Positions 7,063-15,178 of a DNA stretch of 21,317 bases are shown one piece after another. A model generated the notes under the pieces. The model saw only the letters and a list, made by a program, of their open reading frames with translations. It was not told the origin of the DNA and did not search any database. Position 1 is the first letter of the stretch, and each line of letters opens with the position of its first letter. A program made the translations under genes and the position numbers. Source of the stretch: an uncultured Armatimonadota bacterium (GTDB taxonomy: Bacteria; Armatimonadota; Fimbriimonadia; Fimbriimonadales; Fimbriimonadaceae); contig CAMLEL010000004.1 of assembly GCA_946478935.1 (NCBI GenBank), positions 1-21,317 on the forward strand, written 5' to 3'.

Positions 7063-7087
7063 TCGGGCCAGCCAGTGGCTGACCCGA
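7063..7087. terminator. Stem-loop between convergent yihY remnant and ECF sigma gene
   Basis: TCGGG-C-CAGCC, loop AGT, GGCTG-A-CCCGA forms a strong near-perfect hairpin between two convergent genes. A short T-rich stretch follows on the minus strand (GATTTACTT). Probably acts as the terminator of the sigma factor gene and formerly of yihY. Confidence 0.6.
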
Positions 7088-7093
7088 CACTAC

Positions 7094-7651
7094 CTAGATT
7101 CCAGCTAATTGAAGGTCGCGCTTGAGCAAGGTCCGGGCTCGGAAGAGCCAGCTCTTGATCGTTCCCTCCGGAGCCTTCAGCTCCGCCGCGATCTCATTGA
7201 CGTCCATATGCCGGAAGTGCCGCAGGAAAATGATCCGTCGATACTTCACCGGCAAGTTGTCGATCGCGTCGAGAACCTGCTCTTTGGCGATCGATTCCTC
7301 CGCCTGTTCCTCGAGCGATTCCATGCTTGTCAGCATGTACTCATGCTGATCCAGGGAATCCACTTCGTGTCGGCGGCTTCGTACCATGTCGATGCAAACG
7401 TTGGAGCAGATTCGGCAAAGCCACGGCTTCAACGGGCGATGGGGATCGAAATCCCGGATTGCGCGAAAGGCTTTCAGGAAAGTCTCCTGAACAGCGTCGT
7501 TCGCATCGTCCGCATTTCGCAGAATTCGCATCGCGACTTGACTCAGAATGGGTCGGTACGTTTTTGATATGAGCTCAAAGGCGACCGACTCGCCTCTTTT
7601 TGCTCGCTGGATGAGTTGGCCCTCACAGCAGGGGACCGGCTCAATTTTCAT
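7094..7651 (-). CDS. ECF-type RNA polymerase sigma factor (RpoE-like)
   Basis: 185 residues. Region 2 spans about 15-90 (ISKTYRPILSQVAMRIL, then DDANDAVQETFLKAFRAI and PWLCRICSNVCIDMVR) and region 4 about 125-182 (LPVKYRRIIFLRHF, the MDVNEIAAELKAPEGTIKS helix-turn-helix and RARTLLKR). The start is fixed by a TAG immediately upstream in frame, although a Shine-Dalgarno is not well placed. A SPMESLEEQAEES-like acidic linker joins the regions. No adjacent anti-sigma is obvious; the divergent neighbour at 7882 has one N-terminal membrane helix and could be functionally linked. The upstream region holds a long-range inverted repeat. Confidence 0.9.
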   Translation of the reverse strand: MKIEPVPCCEGQLIQRAKRGESVAFELISKTYRPILSQVAMRILRNADDANDAVQETFLKAFRAIRDFDPHRPLKPWLCRICSNVCIDMVRSRRHEVDSLDQHEYMLTSMESLEEQAEESIAKEQVLDAIDNLPVKYRRIIFLRHFRHMDVNEIAAELKAPEGTIKSWLFRARTLLKRDLQLAGI

Positions 7652-7652
7652 C

Positions 7653-7733
7653 TAAGTTTTCTTTTATTCACCTCTTCCGCTATTAATCTTAAGATGTTTT
7701 ATGTTCTTGACCATATACTTTAGGAAAACTTAG
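7653..7733. repeat. 10-bp inverted repeat framing the ECF sigma promoter region
   Basis: CTAAGTTTTC directly upstream of the sigma gene start and GAAAACTTAG at 7724-7733 are exact inverted copies about 61 bases apart. The segment between is the most AT-rich in the neighbourhood and should hold the promoter. A pair of operator half-sites or an ancient element boundary are both possible. Confidence 0.5.
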
Positions 7734-7881
7734 GTAGATATACCCAAACTGGGCGATCCACACGCAAGCTGGCGTACGAGCGGAGATCCACGGTGCCAAA
7801 CCCTTCGTTGCAACTCAAAACCGGTAATTAGACCGGCCAATGAACCTGTGATCTCAAGCAGGACCGCCGATCATTTGCCTT

Positions 7882-8757
7882 ATGCTAGAGGCACGGAGGC
7901 TTCTGTATACGGTGATGGCCGTTGCGCCGGTAGTGTTATTGGCAGGGATTGGCATCCACGCTCGAACGTACGTGGATCTCTATGAATGGCCCGAGACAAC
8001 AGAGGACCATGCCCGGGTCAATGCTTACGTCGGCGTTTCAACTGAAGCCTTGAATTGGCTCTACTACCGGCACACCGCGACCGAAGACAAGGCTCGCAAG
8101 ATTGCCAAGCTGATGATCGACGGCGAGCGCGCAATGACCCTGCGGCCGCTTCAACCGCGGAACGTCGATGAGTTCATGACCGCTGGCGTCAAAGGCAAGG
8201 TCATTGAGCTCGGCCAATCTCCGGCTCGGAGATTGCTGGAGTTCTCCAGCCAACGCATCCAGGAAGGGGACCCGATCGGAGCCGCCAGGAATCTGCAGCT
8301 TGCCTCCGACTCGCTGAACGTCTTCAAGTATTCGAACTTCATGACCCTCTTCCGCATCAGCCTGCTGCAAGGGCAGATCCTGCGCAAGATCGAGGAGGTC
8401 TATCCGAAGCTGTCGAATGGCGAACGCCATAAACTCGACCTCTGCATGGAGCGCATGAAGGGCGACATGAGGAAGTATGCCAAGCTGGCGTCCAATGCCA
8501 AGCGAGTGATCATCGCGGAATACCGCGAGCATGAGAACTTGCAGGCGGCGCTGGAAACGGCTTCCAAGCTGGTACCCGAGCGAACATTTTTCGAGCAGCC
8601 CGCCCTTGCCAAGGAAAAGCTGACTCAGCGCGGAAACTATCAGGTCGATGACACGATCATTCCTAACCAGCGGATCGAAGCTCGTCAATGTCTGATCGTC
8701 GATCAAAAAAACAGGCTCGCTATCCAAAGGATCACGAGCCTGAATCACGTGCGTTAG
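7882..8757 (+). CDS. Uncharacterised membrane-anchored helical protein (291 aa)
   Basis: One N-terminal hydrophobic segment (about residues 8-25, LLYTVMAVAPVVLLAGIGI) is followed by a long, charged, all-helical domain. Segments such as GDPIGAARNLQLASDSLNVF resemble helical-repeat (TPR-like) packing. No Shine-Dalgarno is clear for the ATG at 7882; in-frame GTG/ATG codons 11-12 are alternatives, preceded at some distance by GGAGG. I do not recognise the family. It lies between two ECF sigma genes, divergent from one and converging on the other's anti-sigma gene with a 6-base gap. Its last codons also encode the opposing operon's terminator. Likely an extracytoplasmic domain facing the periplasm. 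Confidence 0.7.
   Translation: MLEARRLLYTVMAVAPVVLLAGIGIHARTYVDLYEWPETTEDHARVNAYVGVSTEALNWLYYRHTATEDKARKIAKLMIDGERAMTLRPLQPRNVDEFMTAGVKGKVIELGQSPARRLLEFSSQRIQEGDPIGAARNLQLASDSLNVFKYSNFMTLFRISLLQGQILRKIEEVYPKLSNGERHKLDLCMERMKGDMRKYAKLASNAKRVIIAEYREHENLQAALETASKLVPERTFFEQPALAKEKLTQRGNYQVDDTIIPNQRIEARQCLIVDQKNRLAIQRITSLNHVR
8705..8742 (-). terminator. Intrinsic terminator of the sigma/anti-sigma operon, inside the opposing gene
   Basis: On the minus strand CAGGCTCG pairs with CGAGCCTG, with an inner ATCC/GGAT pair and an AAA/TTT loop, followed at once by seven T (8711-8705). This is a textbook Rho-independent terminator 22 bases after the anti-sigma stop. It lies wholly within the 3' coding end of the plus-strand gene at 7882-8757. 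Confidence 0.85.
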
Positions 8758-8763
8758 CTACGT

Positions 8764-9618
8764 TCAGTTATCGCCAATAAATAAAATCCCTTCGCGCATG
8801 TCAGTCATGAATTGTTGTCCTCGAAGGGCTTCCTCCGTCGCTTTGTGCGCATCATTGGAACCAAAGTTCCAAGACAGCTCCGACTCGGCCTTTTCCGAAC
8901 GGAGAATGATGGGCACCCCAAACTGGTCGGCGAGAGCCTGCGCCATTTCGGTCACCGATCCCATTCCGCTATCGCTTACTTTTCGCTGCGTGCCGGGAAC
9001 GATGACCACCATGGGAGGCGCCTCGCCTTTGATCTCTACCACGAACATTGCCGAATCCGGCTGTTCGTTCTTCAGTTCATTCAGCCAACCGTTCCGGTCG
9101 ACTTCAACCGTCTCTTCACCTTCGCTGGCGCCGCGAATAATCACGGTGTGCTTGGCCGAAGGCTGATATCGCATTTGGATCCCGTTCGAGCTCTTTCGGA
9201 ACTCGATCTCTTCCGTCGGACCCGCTTGCCGATTCGCGCCAGGCACCACTGGGCTGATCACCGGACCGGAAGTCTTGCCCATGTTGATGCTGACGTAAGC
9301 GCCATAGACAGCGGCCGCCGCCAACGCGCCAAATGCCAGATTTCGGAGCCACACGCTCCAGCCCGGTTGAGCAGATTGCTTCTTGTCGTAGATGCTCTTG
9401 TCCACGGCCGCGCTGATCCGCTCATTCAAGTCGAACGGAACCTCGATCTCTTCGTAGCGCAGAGCCTCCAGTTCTTTGAGCGTCAGCTCGAACTGCTCAT
9501 ACTCGGCACGCAAATTGGAATCCGCATTCAGCTTCGCCTCAAATGATTGAGCGAGCCCGGCATCTAGCGTGCCTTCGGAGTATGCGGAAAAATACTCTCT
9601 TGCTTTTTCGTTAGTCAT
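8764..9618 (-). CDS. FecR-like transmembrane anti-sigma factor with STN/DUF4974-like domain
   Basis: 284 residues. The N-terminal cytoplasmic helices (1-80: YFSAYSEGTLDAGLAQSFEAKL, LRAEYEQFELTLKELEALR) fit an anti-sigma domain, but there is no HxxxCxxC zinc motif. A membrane helix at about 92-110 and a Pro/Gly linker follow. The C-terminus (about 220-284: VTEMAQALADQFGVPIIL, then a beta-alpha-beta unit ending GILFIGDN) resembles the secretin/TonB short N-terminal (STN) or DUF4974 fold found in FecR-type regulators. It directly follows an ECF sigma gene and should hold that factor at the membrane until an envelope signal arrives. The start ATG has GGAGGGG upstream, within a small hairpin. Confidence 0.8.
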   Translation of the reverse strand: MTNEKAREYFSAYSEGTLDAGLAQSFEAKLNADSNLRAEYEQFELTLKELEALRYEEIEVPFDLNERISAAVDKSIYDKKQSAQPGWSVWLRNLAFGALAAAAVYGAYVSINMGKTSGPVISPVVPGANRQAGPTEEIEFRKSSNGIQMRYQPSAKHTVIIRGASEGEETVEVDRNGWLNELKNEQPDSAMFVVEIKGEAPPMVVIVPGTQRKVSDSGMGSVTEMAQALADQFGVPIILRSEKAESELSWNFGSNDAHKATEEALRGQQFMTDMREGILFIGDN

Positions 9619-9625
9619 CCTTCAA

Positions 9626-9639
9626 GCCCCTCCAGGGGC
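9626..9639 (-). promoter_or_regulatory. Hairpin occluding the anti-sigma ribosome binding site
   Basis: GCCCC-TGGA-GGGGC on the minus strand contains the GGAGGGG Shine-Dalgarno of the anti-sigma gene (start 9618). Folding would hide the site and lower translation, which could keep the anti-sigma below or matched to its sigma factor. Confidence 0.45.
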
Positions 9640-9717
9640 AAACATTTCAAGTCATCTTCTCGGTTGGCAGAGGATTCCCCTCCCTTCGACAATCTGAATC
9701 TATGGAGTGTGACTTGG

Positions 9718-10311
9718 CTAGATTTGGAAAAGTTCCGCATCTTTTTGCAACATTTCCCGCAAGGTTAATCGGGCGCGGTTCAACCTGCTCTTAACTGTTC
9801 CGATCGGTAGGTCCAAAGACGCGGCGATCTCTTCGTACGACATCATCTCGCCGTGATACATCACGATCATCGCGCGTTGATACTCGGGCAATCTTGAGAC
9901 CGCTCGCTCAAACCTCTCCTCCCGTTCGCTGCGCTCAGTGGCTTCATGCGGCGACGCCGCATCATCCTCGATCTGCAACTCGACATCGCCCTCGTCGGTA
10001 ACCATCGCCGATTCGATGCTTGTCGCCTGCCGACTCTTTTCCTTCTTTCGAATATCGAGGAAGCAGTTGGTCATGATGCGGTAGAGCCAAGTGGTGAACG
10101 CGCTTTGACCCTTGAAGTTATGCAACGCGTTGTAAACCCGGACGAATCCTTCGGCCACCACGTCGGAAGCTTCCTCAGGATTCCGTGTCAGCCGGAAGGC
10201 ATATTGGTAGGCTCGCGTGCTGTGTTTGGAGATCAAGTCATCGAACGCGGATCGGTCGCCATTCTGAGCGCGGCGAATCAACAGGTCGTCGTTGAGGGTG
10301 GTTTCGCTCAT
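9718..10311 (-). CDS. ECF-type RNA polymerase sigma factor paired with the anti-sigma
   Basis: 197 residues from ATG 10311; the longer open frame overlaps the upstream gene and was not used. Region 2 is about 10-95 (LISKHSTRAYQYAFRLT, NPEEASDVVAEGFVRVYNAL, FTTWLYRIMTNCFLDIRKK). An acidic linker follows (ELQIEDDAASPHEATERSE), then region 4 at about 135-190 (LPEYQRAMIVMYHGEMMSYEE, SLDLPIGTVKSRLNRAR). Only 4 bases after DUF4446 and 99 bases before the anti-sigma gene, so one operon. It would direct an envelope-stress-type regulon when released. Confidence 0.9.
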   Translation of the reverse strand: MSETTLNDDLLIRRAQNGDRSAFDDLISKHSTRAYQYAFRLTRNPEEASDVVAEGFVRVYNALHNFKGQSAFTTWLYRIMTNCFLDIRKKEKSRQATSIESAMVTDEGDVELQIEDDAASPHEATERSEREERFERAVSRLPEYQRAMIVMYHGEMMSYEEIAASLDLPIGTVKSRLNRARLTLREMLQKDAELFQI

Positions 10312-10315
10312 GCTT

Positions 10316-10837
10316 TCAGTGCGACACGATGGATTTGGGTCCACGATGAACCGCTTCTTGAATCGCTCGCTGCTCCTCTTGGGACAAACTTCTTTCCGAC
10401 TTTCCGCCAATCAGCGGCTTGCAGTACACACGGCAATCGGCCCGACCCACCAAGCTGGTAATCAGGGCACCGTCACCCTGATCGTCGTAAACGGCAAGTG
10501 CGAAGCTTTGGCTGCCGCCGACATCTTCAAAGGCGTCGTACTTGACGAGCCCAACATGCCGCTTGGCCGTTGCAACCTTGCCTTCCAGAGTCGTGGCCCG
10601 CTCCGCTATGGAATCGATCTGATCCTGGAGCTGCATTCGTTCCCGAAGGTGATCATAAAGCAGACGCTCCAAGTTTTCCCCTTTGGCGCCATCCAATAAT
10701 TCGCGCCACCGAGTATGGATACGCCTGATCTTTCGAGCCTGTATCGCCAGCGCCAAGATCAGGATCAAGGACACAAGTGACAAGATCAAAATCGCAGACG
10801 GTGAGTTCGCCGTCAAAAACTTAAGGACGCTATCCAT
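10316..10837 (-). CDS. DUF4446 family membrane-anchored protein
   Basis: 173 residues. A hydrophobic helix (about 12-32, SPSAILILSLVSLILILALA) is followed by a coiled-coil-like charged stretch (40-90), then the family signature HVGLVKYDAFEDVGGSQSFA, DDQGDGALITSL and CKPLIGGKSERSLSQEEQ, which is characteristic of DUF4446. Biochemical function is unknown; members are small cytoplasm-facing membrane proteins in many Gram-positive and related phyla. First gene of a three-gene operon with an ECF sigma factor and its anti-sigma, and divergent from signal peptidase I. No Shine-Dalgarno seen at the ATG. Confidence 0.85.
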   Translation of the reverse strand: MDSVLKFLTANSPSAILILSLVSLILILALAIQARKIRRIHTRWRELLDGAKGENLERLLYDHLRERMQLQDQIDSIAERATTLEGKVATAKRHVGLVKYDAFEDVGGSQSFALAVYDDQGDGALITSLVGRADCRVYCKPLIGGKSERSLSQEEQRAIQEAVHRGPKSIVSH

Positions 10838-10911
10838 ATTCGCGGTAGCGGGAAAGCCGCCTTATGAGTATAGCGGACGGATTTAGAATTACCGCTAAAA
10901 TGGAAGTTCGT

Positions 10912-11352
10912 ATGAAACCGAACCGAAAGAGAGCCATTACCGGTTTCGGGGTCACCCTGCTGTTCTTGTTGGCATTTGCGATTTATTTTCACTTTACATT
11001 CACGACCGTCGTCGTTTCTGGAGAGTCGATGCTGCCAACTCTTAAGAACGGACAGAAGGTCCTGACCAGCAAAGCCTATTGGCTGGTCGGCCCGATCAAG
11101 GAGAAGGACGTCATCCTCATCAAGGATGACGGACCCACCGGATACATCATCAAGCGCGTGTATCGACTGGCCGGAGAGGCTGTGGACTGGGCGCTGGTTC
11201 CCGATAACTTCGACTTTCGCCGAGGTGAATTCAAGGTCCCTCCCGGATACATCTATGTTCTGGGCGATAACCGGGCGGTCTCGGAGGATAGTCGCAAGTT
11301 CGGTCCCGTGCCCCTGGACAAGGTCATTGGAAAGGTCGTTATTCGCCAATGA
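10912..11352 (+). CDS. lepB: Signal peptidase I
   Basis: 146 residues from the ATG with GGAAG 5 bases upstream; in-frame ATGs at 10864 and 10900 are alternatives without a ribosome site. One membrane helix (about 11-31) precedes the catalytic SGESMLPTL (Ser39), the general base Lys in YIIKRVYRL (K81), and the GDNRAVSEDSRKFG box at 119-131. It cleaves Sec/Tat signal peptides at the outer face of the cytoplasmic membrane, a compact type with one anchor. The Nudix gene follows with an ATGA overlap. Intact. Confidence 0.93.
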   Translation: MKPNRKRAITGFGVTLLFLLAFAIYFHFTFTTVVVSGESMLPTLKNGQKVLTSKAYWLVGPIKEKDVILIKDDGPTGYIIKRVYRLAGEAVDWALVPDNFDFRRGEFKVPPGYIYVLGDNRAVSEDSRKFGPVPLDKVIGKVVIRQ

Positions 11353-11831
11353 AGCGATTCCCATCCGGCACGTTCGGACGGCAGCGGCTGACATTCTTCC
11401 CTGCGCCTTTCAAGGCGCCGTTGAGGACCTTCGCCGCCCTCGTGTTCGCATGGCAGGAGGACCGGGTCGTGATTTGTGATATCGAGGATCGTGGATGGTG
11501 CATACCCAGCGGCCGGGTCGAGGCTGACGAGACGTCGTTCGAAGCCGCCCACCGAGAGGCGATGGAAGAAGGAGGGGTTGAACTTGAGCGCCTTCAATAC
11601 ATCGGCTGCTATCAGATCAGTGAGCGACGGGAAGTGCGATGGGCCGATTGCTTTGCGGCAAAGGTCAAGAACGTCGGTGAGATCTCGATGAAGGAGGAGT
11701 CCCTCGGCATGCGGTTGGTCACGATCGACGAACTGCCCGGCATCTACCACCTGTGGAATCCGCTTACGGAAGCGGTTTTCCACTATAGCCATGAAGTGGT
11801 CGCGCGGTTGAGCGACCACCGTTGCGGCTAG
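11349..11831 (+). CDS. Nudix hydrolase
   Basis: 160 residues. The Nudix box runs from G55 (GRVEADETSFEAAHREAMEEGGV), matching GX5EX7REXXEEXGX. The N-terminal strand RTFAALVFAWQEDRVVICDI and the WCIPSGR lead-in fit the fold. It would hydrolyse a nucleoside diphosphate-linked compound; the substrate cannot be told. Its start overlaps the lepB stop (ATGA), implying coupled translation. Its TAG stop lies in a CTAG shared with the convergent asd gene. Confidence 0.88.
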   Translation: MKRFPSGTFGRQRLTFFPAPFKAPLRTFAALVFAWQEDRVVICDIEDRGWCIPSGRVEADETSFEAAHREAMEEGGVELERLQYIGCYQISERREVRWADCFAAKVKNVGEISMKEESLGMRLVTIDELPGIYHLWNPLTEAVFHYSHEVVARLSDHRCG

Positions 11832-12871
11832 ACGACGTCAACCGAGCCGACCGGCTGGCCGATCTGTATGATGTATTCCGCGATCTGCACCGCATTGAGC
11901 GCTGCGCCCTTCAAGAGTTGATCTCCGGCAATAAACATCGAGATGGCGCTGGGATGTGAGAGATCTTTTCGGATTCGGCCAACCAAAACATCACCTTGAC
12001 CGCTCGCCGTAACGGGCATTGGGAAGGTGTTCGATTCCCTCTCATCCACCAGCCGAACTCCAGGAGCAATCGACAAAGCTTCCCGAACCTGATCCTCACT
12101 CGGGGCATCGCCGGCAAATTCCACGGTCACGGACTCGCTATGCGCTCGGACAACCGGGACCCTGACGCACGTGACGTTGATCCTCAGTTGCGGCAGGTTC
12201 AAGATCTTTCGGGATTCTTCGATGACCTTCCACTCCTCCTCGTTGTAGCCAAAGGCGTTGATCGGAGTGTTATGGCTGAACAGGTTGAACGCGTAGGGGT
12301 GAGGAAGCACTTTTTCGCGGCCGCTGGCTTCCCCGCGGACGGCATCAGCAGTCTCGGAAAGCAACTCGTCCATCACCTTGGCACCTCCACCGCTGGCGCT
12401 CTGGTAAGTGCTGACCACCAATCGCTCCACTTGCCCGAGCATTCGAAGCGGATTGACCGCCACCAGCAGGATGATTGCCGTGCAGTTGGGAACGGAAACC
12501 AGGCGCGTGGTGGGCAAGATGGCGTCAGGATTGACCTCGGGCACCACCAACGGGACCTGGGGATCCATCCGGAAAGCGCTCGAATTATCGATGACATATG
12601 CGCCGGCATCCAACGCGGCCGGGGCCAACTCGCGAGAGCGGGATGCGCCCGCACTGAAAAAGGCAAAATCCACGCCCGAAAAGGAATCCGGGTTCGCTTC
12701 TTCGATTGCAATCGTCTGGCCCTTATAGGTGGCGGTCTTACCAACGGAACGGGAACTGGCAAGCAGTTTCAGACCGGAAATCGGAAAATTGCGTTCTTCA
12801 AATAGGCGCAAGAACTCATTTCCGACGGCGCCGGTTGCGCCGACGATTGCGACTTGGAAACCTTGGGGCAC
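11828..12871 (-). CDS. asd: Aspartate-semialdehyde dehydrogenase
   Basis: 347 residues from the GTG at 12871; the frame is open to 12952 but the family begins as here (PQGFQVAIVGATGAVG). The NADP-binding GATGAVG is at 11-17, the catalytic cysteine at C130 in SVPNCTAI, and RVPVVRAHSESV, a substrate-binding segment, is present. It reduces aspartyl phosphate to the semialdehyde for lysine/diaminopimelate, threonine and methionine synthesis. An AT-rich TATTTAT about 10 bases before the GTG and no Shine-Dalgarno suggest a near-leaderless mRNA. Divergent from the AraC-type gene and convergent with the Nudix gene. Confidence 0.94.
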   Translation of the reverse strand: MPQGFQVAIVGATGAVGNEFLRLFEERNFPISGLKLLASSRSVGKTATYKGQTIAIEEANPDSFSGVDFAFFSAGASRSRELAPAALDAGAYVIDNSSAFRMDPQVPLVVPEVNPDAILPTTRLVSVPNCTAIILLVAVNPLRMLGQVERLVVSTYQSASGGGAKVMDELLSETADAVRGEASGREKVLPHPYAFNLFSHNTPINAFGYNEEEWKVIEESRKILNLPQLRINVTCVRVPVVRAHSESVTVEFAGDAPSEDQVREALSIAPGVRLVDERESNTFPMPVTASGQGDVLVGRIRKDLSHPSAISMFIAGDQLLKGAALNAVQIAEYIIQIGQPVGSVDVV

Positions 12872-12979
12872 GCAGAATAAATACCAGATTGCACTGCGGA
12901 GCCGATGGGTAGAAATGACGAAATCGCGCGAAAAAGATACGGTGATGTACACTCATGTCATATCCGGGGAAGTGATGGG

Positions 12980-13903
12980 TTGAGAGTCAATGGAAACGAC
13001 TCTGCGTTCGAACTTGGGTTCGAATGTGGTGGGGCTGGGATCAAACGAACCGAATTTCCCGGCCTTAACTTCCTGCGCCTAGAAGCGCTTTCGGTCAGCC
13101 TCCAGAAGTCAGCCAACGGCACGATCAACGTTGCGGCCGGAGTCAACATCCTGGGCGTGAACATCGAGGGCTCGGTGATTGCCCGAGTTGGACCCAATTC
13201 ACCCGTTGTGATCTGCCCAGCTCGAAGTATGTTCTTTGTCCGGGGCCCAATCCGGATGAGCGCCCTCGCCGCTCGTGGCGAGCATCGGCTTCAAATGCTG
13301 TCTTGGCACTCCCAGGCCATACCAGCCCTGGATCATTGGTTACACGGTCACGGCATCAACCGCACCTCGCGCGGAATGGCCCGCAACTTCGGCAGTAAGC
13401 CGATCGATCCCCATTTTCGAGAGAGTCTGAAGCGATTCGAGGAGGCCAAGACCAACGGCTCCGATGCCACCGAGCCGCTCCTCATCTCGGTCATTTACGA
13501 GGCCGTCGGCCGGATCATGCTTGGACCCGACCAGATGCAGCTTTCGCCAGTGCCGGTCGACCTGCCAGATTCCCTGTCCCGATTGTCGGAAGCGGTTCGG
13601 AAGAAACCATCGAGCAATTGGTCTCTGAAAGAGGCTTCGGCAATGGCGAGCTATTCCCCGTTCCACTTTTCGCGCGTGTTCAAGCAGTTGGTCGGGTATG
13701 GATTCCATGAGTACGTGGATCGATGCCGCACCGAGCATGCGGTGACTCTGCTCGTTTCATCCGACCTTTCCGTTGACCATGTGGCAACCCAGGCCGGATT
13801 CGGCACGACGCAAAGCCTTCGGGAAGCGGTCCGCGAATATGTTGGCCTGGTTCCGTCCGAGTTTCGAACACTGCCTGAGATGTTCGAAACGACCGGCGTC
13901 TAG
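12980..13903 (+). CDS. AraC-family transcriptional regulator
   Basis: 307 residues from a TTG at 12980 with GGGGA 9 bases upstream. The frame opens at an ATG at 12905, but that lies over the asd promoter side and lacks a ribosome site, so the start is uncertain. The last 100 residues form the two helix-turn-helix domain: [33 protein letters not shown] and [20 protein letters not shown] ending LVPSEFR. The N-terminal 200 residues are an unrecognised ligand or partner domain. Targets unknown; the divergent asd gene is a candidate. Its TAG overlaps trpB's stop. Confidence 0.85.
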   Translation: MRVNGNDSAFELGFECGGAGIKRTEFPGLNFLRLEALSVSLQKSANGTINVAAGVNILGVNIEGSVIARVGPNSPVVICPARSMFFVRGPIRMSALAARGEHRLQMLSWHSQAIPALDHWLHGHGINRTSRGMARNFGSKPIDPHFRESLKRFEEAKTNGSDATEPLLISVIYEAVGRIMLGPDQMQLSPVPVDLPDSLSRLSEAVRKKPSSNWSLKEASAMASYSPFHFSRVFKQLVGYGFHEYVDRCRTEHAVTLLVSSDLSVDHVATQAGFGTTQSLREAVREYVGLVPSEFRTLPEMFETTGV

Positions 13904-15081
13904 AGCTTCAATATCCGGGCCGCCGACTCCATGTCCTTATCACCGCGTCCACTCATGTTGACGATCACTCGAGAGCCACTTGGAAAGAGGTCGCGGTCGT
14001 TCAGCGCGGCAAAGGCGTGGGCAGATTCGAACGCCGGGATCAAACCTTCGAGTTCTGCCAACTCACGAAATGCGGCGAGCGTTTGGTCGTCGGTGACGGC
14101 GGTGTACTCCGCTCGGCCCAGATCTTTCAGGTAGGAATGCTCCGCCCCGACTCCCGGATAATCCAATCCGGCGGAAACGGAGTGGGTGCCCAGCACCTGT
14201 CCACTTTCATCCTGCATGAGGTAGCTGAACGAGCCGTGCAACACTCCTGGCGACCCTGCGGTAAGAGGCGCGGCGTGCTGACCCGATTCCAAGCCAAGGC
14301 CGCCCGCCTCGACCCCGACCAGCCTGACTGCAGGATCACCGGAGAAACCGGCGAAGAACCCGATCGCATTCGAACCGCCACCGACACAGGCAACAGCGGC
14401 GGTTGGAAGTCGTCCGAACCTTTCGAGGTACTGCGCGCGGGCTTCATCGCCGATGACGCGCTGGAACTCCCGGACCATGTAGGGATAAGGGTGTGGTCCG
14501 GCGGCGGTCCCGATAATGTAGTGCGTGTCTCCAACATTCGTCACCCAGTCGCGCATGGCCTCGTTGAGCGCGTCTTTGAGCGTGCGCGTGCCGCTGGAGA
14601 CCGGATGGACCTTGGCCCCCAACAGCTTCATCCGAAAGACGTTCAGCTGCTGCCGGGCGCAATCTTCCTCGCCCATGTAGACCTCGCATTCGAGTCCAAA
14701 CAGGGCACATACCGTTGCCGTCGCCACGCCGTGCTGACCAGCGCCGGTTTCCGCGATGATTCGGGATTTGCCCATCCGCTTGGCCAGTAGCGCCTGCCCA
14801 AGGGCATTGTTGATCTTGTGGGCGCCGGTGTGGTTCAGATCCTCACGTTTGATAGCGACATGGAAACCAAGCTTTTGACCCAGGCGTGGCGCTTCGGTCA
14901 ATGGGCTTGGCCGGCCTACATAGTCTCTCAGGTAGTCGGTGAATTCCTGGCGGAAGTCGGAGTCGGCCCATGCCCGATCGAACTCAGTGGTCAACTGCTC
15001 GAGAGCAGGCATCAGAGTTTCGGGAACGAATCGACCGCCGTAAGCGCCGAACCGCCCCTTGGCGTCGGGTTGGGTGAGCAT
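13900..15081 (-). CDS. trpB: Tryptophan synthase beta chain
   Basis: 393 residues from the ATG at 15081 ([20 protein letters not shown], the normal family start); the frame extends to a TTG at 15147. The PLP lysine is K89 in [13 protein letters not shown], with [13 protein letters not shown], the phosphate-binding [10 protein letters not shown] and a C-terminal [10 protein letters not shown]. It condenses indole with serine. No trpA or other trp gene is next to it, so it is orphaned from the pathway operon. A GACAG/CTGTC hairpin lies immediately before the ATG and no Shine-Dalgarno is evident. Confidence 0.96.
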   Translation of the reverse strand: MLTQPDAKGRFGAYGGRFVPETLMPALEQLTTEFDRAWADSDFRQEFTDYLRDYVGRPSPLTEAPRLGQKLGFHVAIKREDLNHTGAHKINNALGQALLAKRMGKSRIIAETGAGQHGVATATVCALFGLECEVYMGEEDCARQQLNVFRMKLLGAKVHPVSSGTRTLKDALNEAMRDWVTNVGDTHYIIGTAAGPHPYPYMVREFQRVIGDEARAQYLERFGRLPTAAVACVGGGSNAIGFFAGFSGDPAVRLVGVEAGGLGLESGQHAAPLTAGSPGVLHGSFSYLMQDESGQVLGTHSVSAGLDYPGVGAEHSYLKDLGRAEYTAVTDDQTLAAFRELAELEGLIPAFESAHAFAALNDRDLFPSGSRVIVNMSGRGDKDMESAARILKL

Positions 15082-15178
15082 GGATGGAGGACAGTTTACG
15101 CTGTCGGCGGTATCGCCTTGATCGTTCAGCGTGCGGAATTCGATCAATCTGGGCTCTTAAGTTAGCGTTATATTCAAG

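Noticed and set aside
7741..7880. Possible riboswitch-like leader before the 291-aa gene
   Set aside because: Only short pairings such as CCGGT/ACCGG are visible, and no known riboswitch core could be matched.
11996..12805. 269-codon open frame opposite asd, and 14017-14790 opposite trpB
   Set aside because: Both lie antisense to unmistakable housekeeping genes, and the translations show only reverse-complement codon bias.
15082..15147. trp leader peptide or in-frame extension upstream of trpB
   Set aside because: The 22 codons contain no Trp codon and there is no attenuator. Only a small GACAG/CTGTC hairpin is seen.
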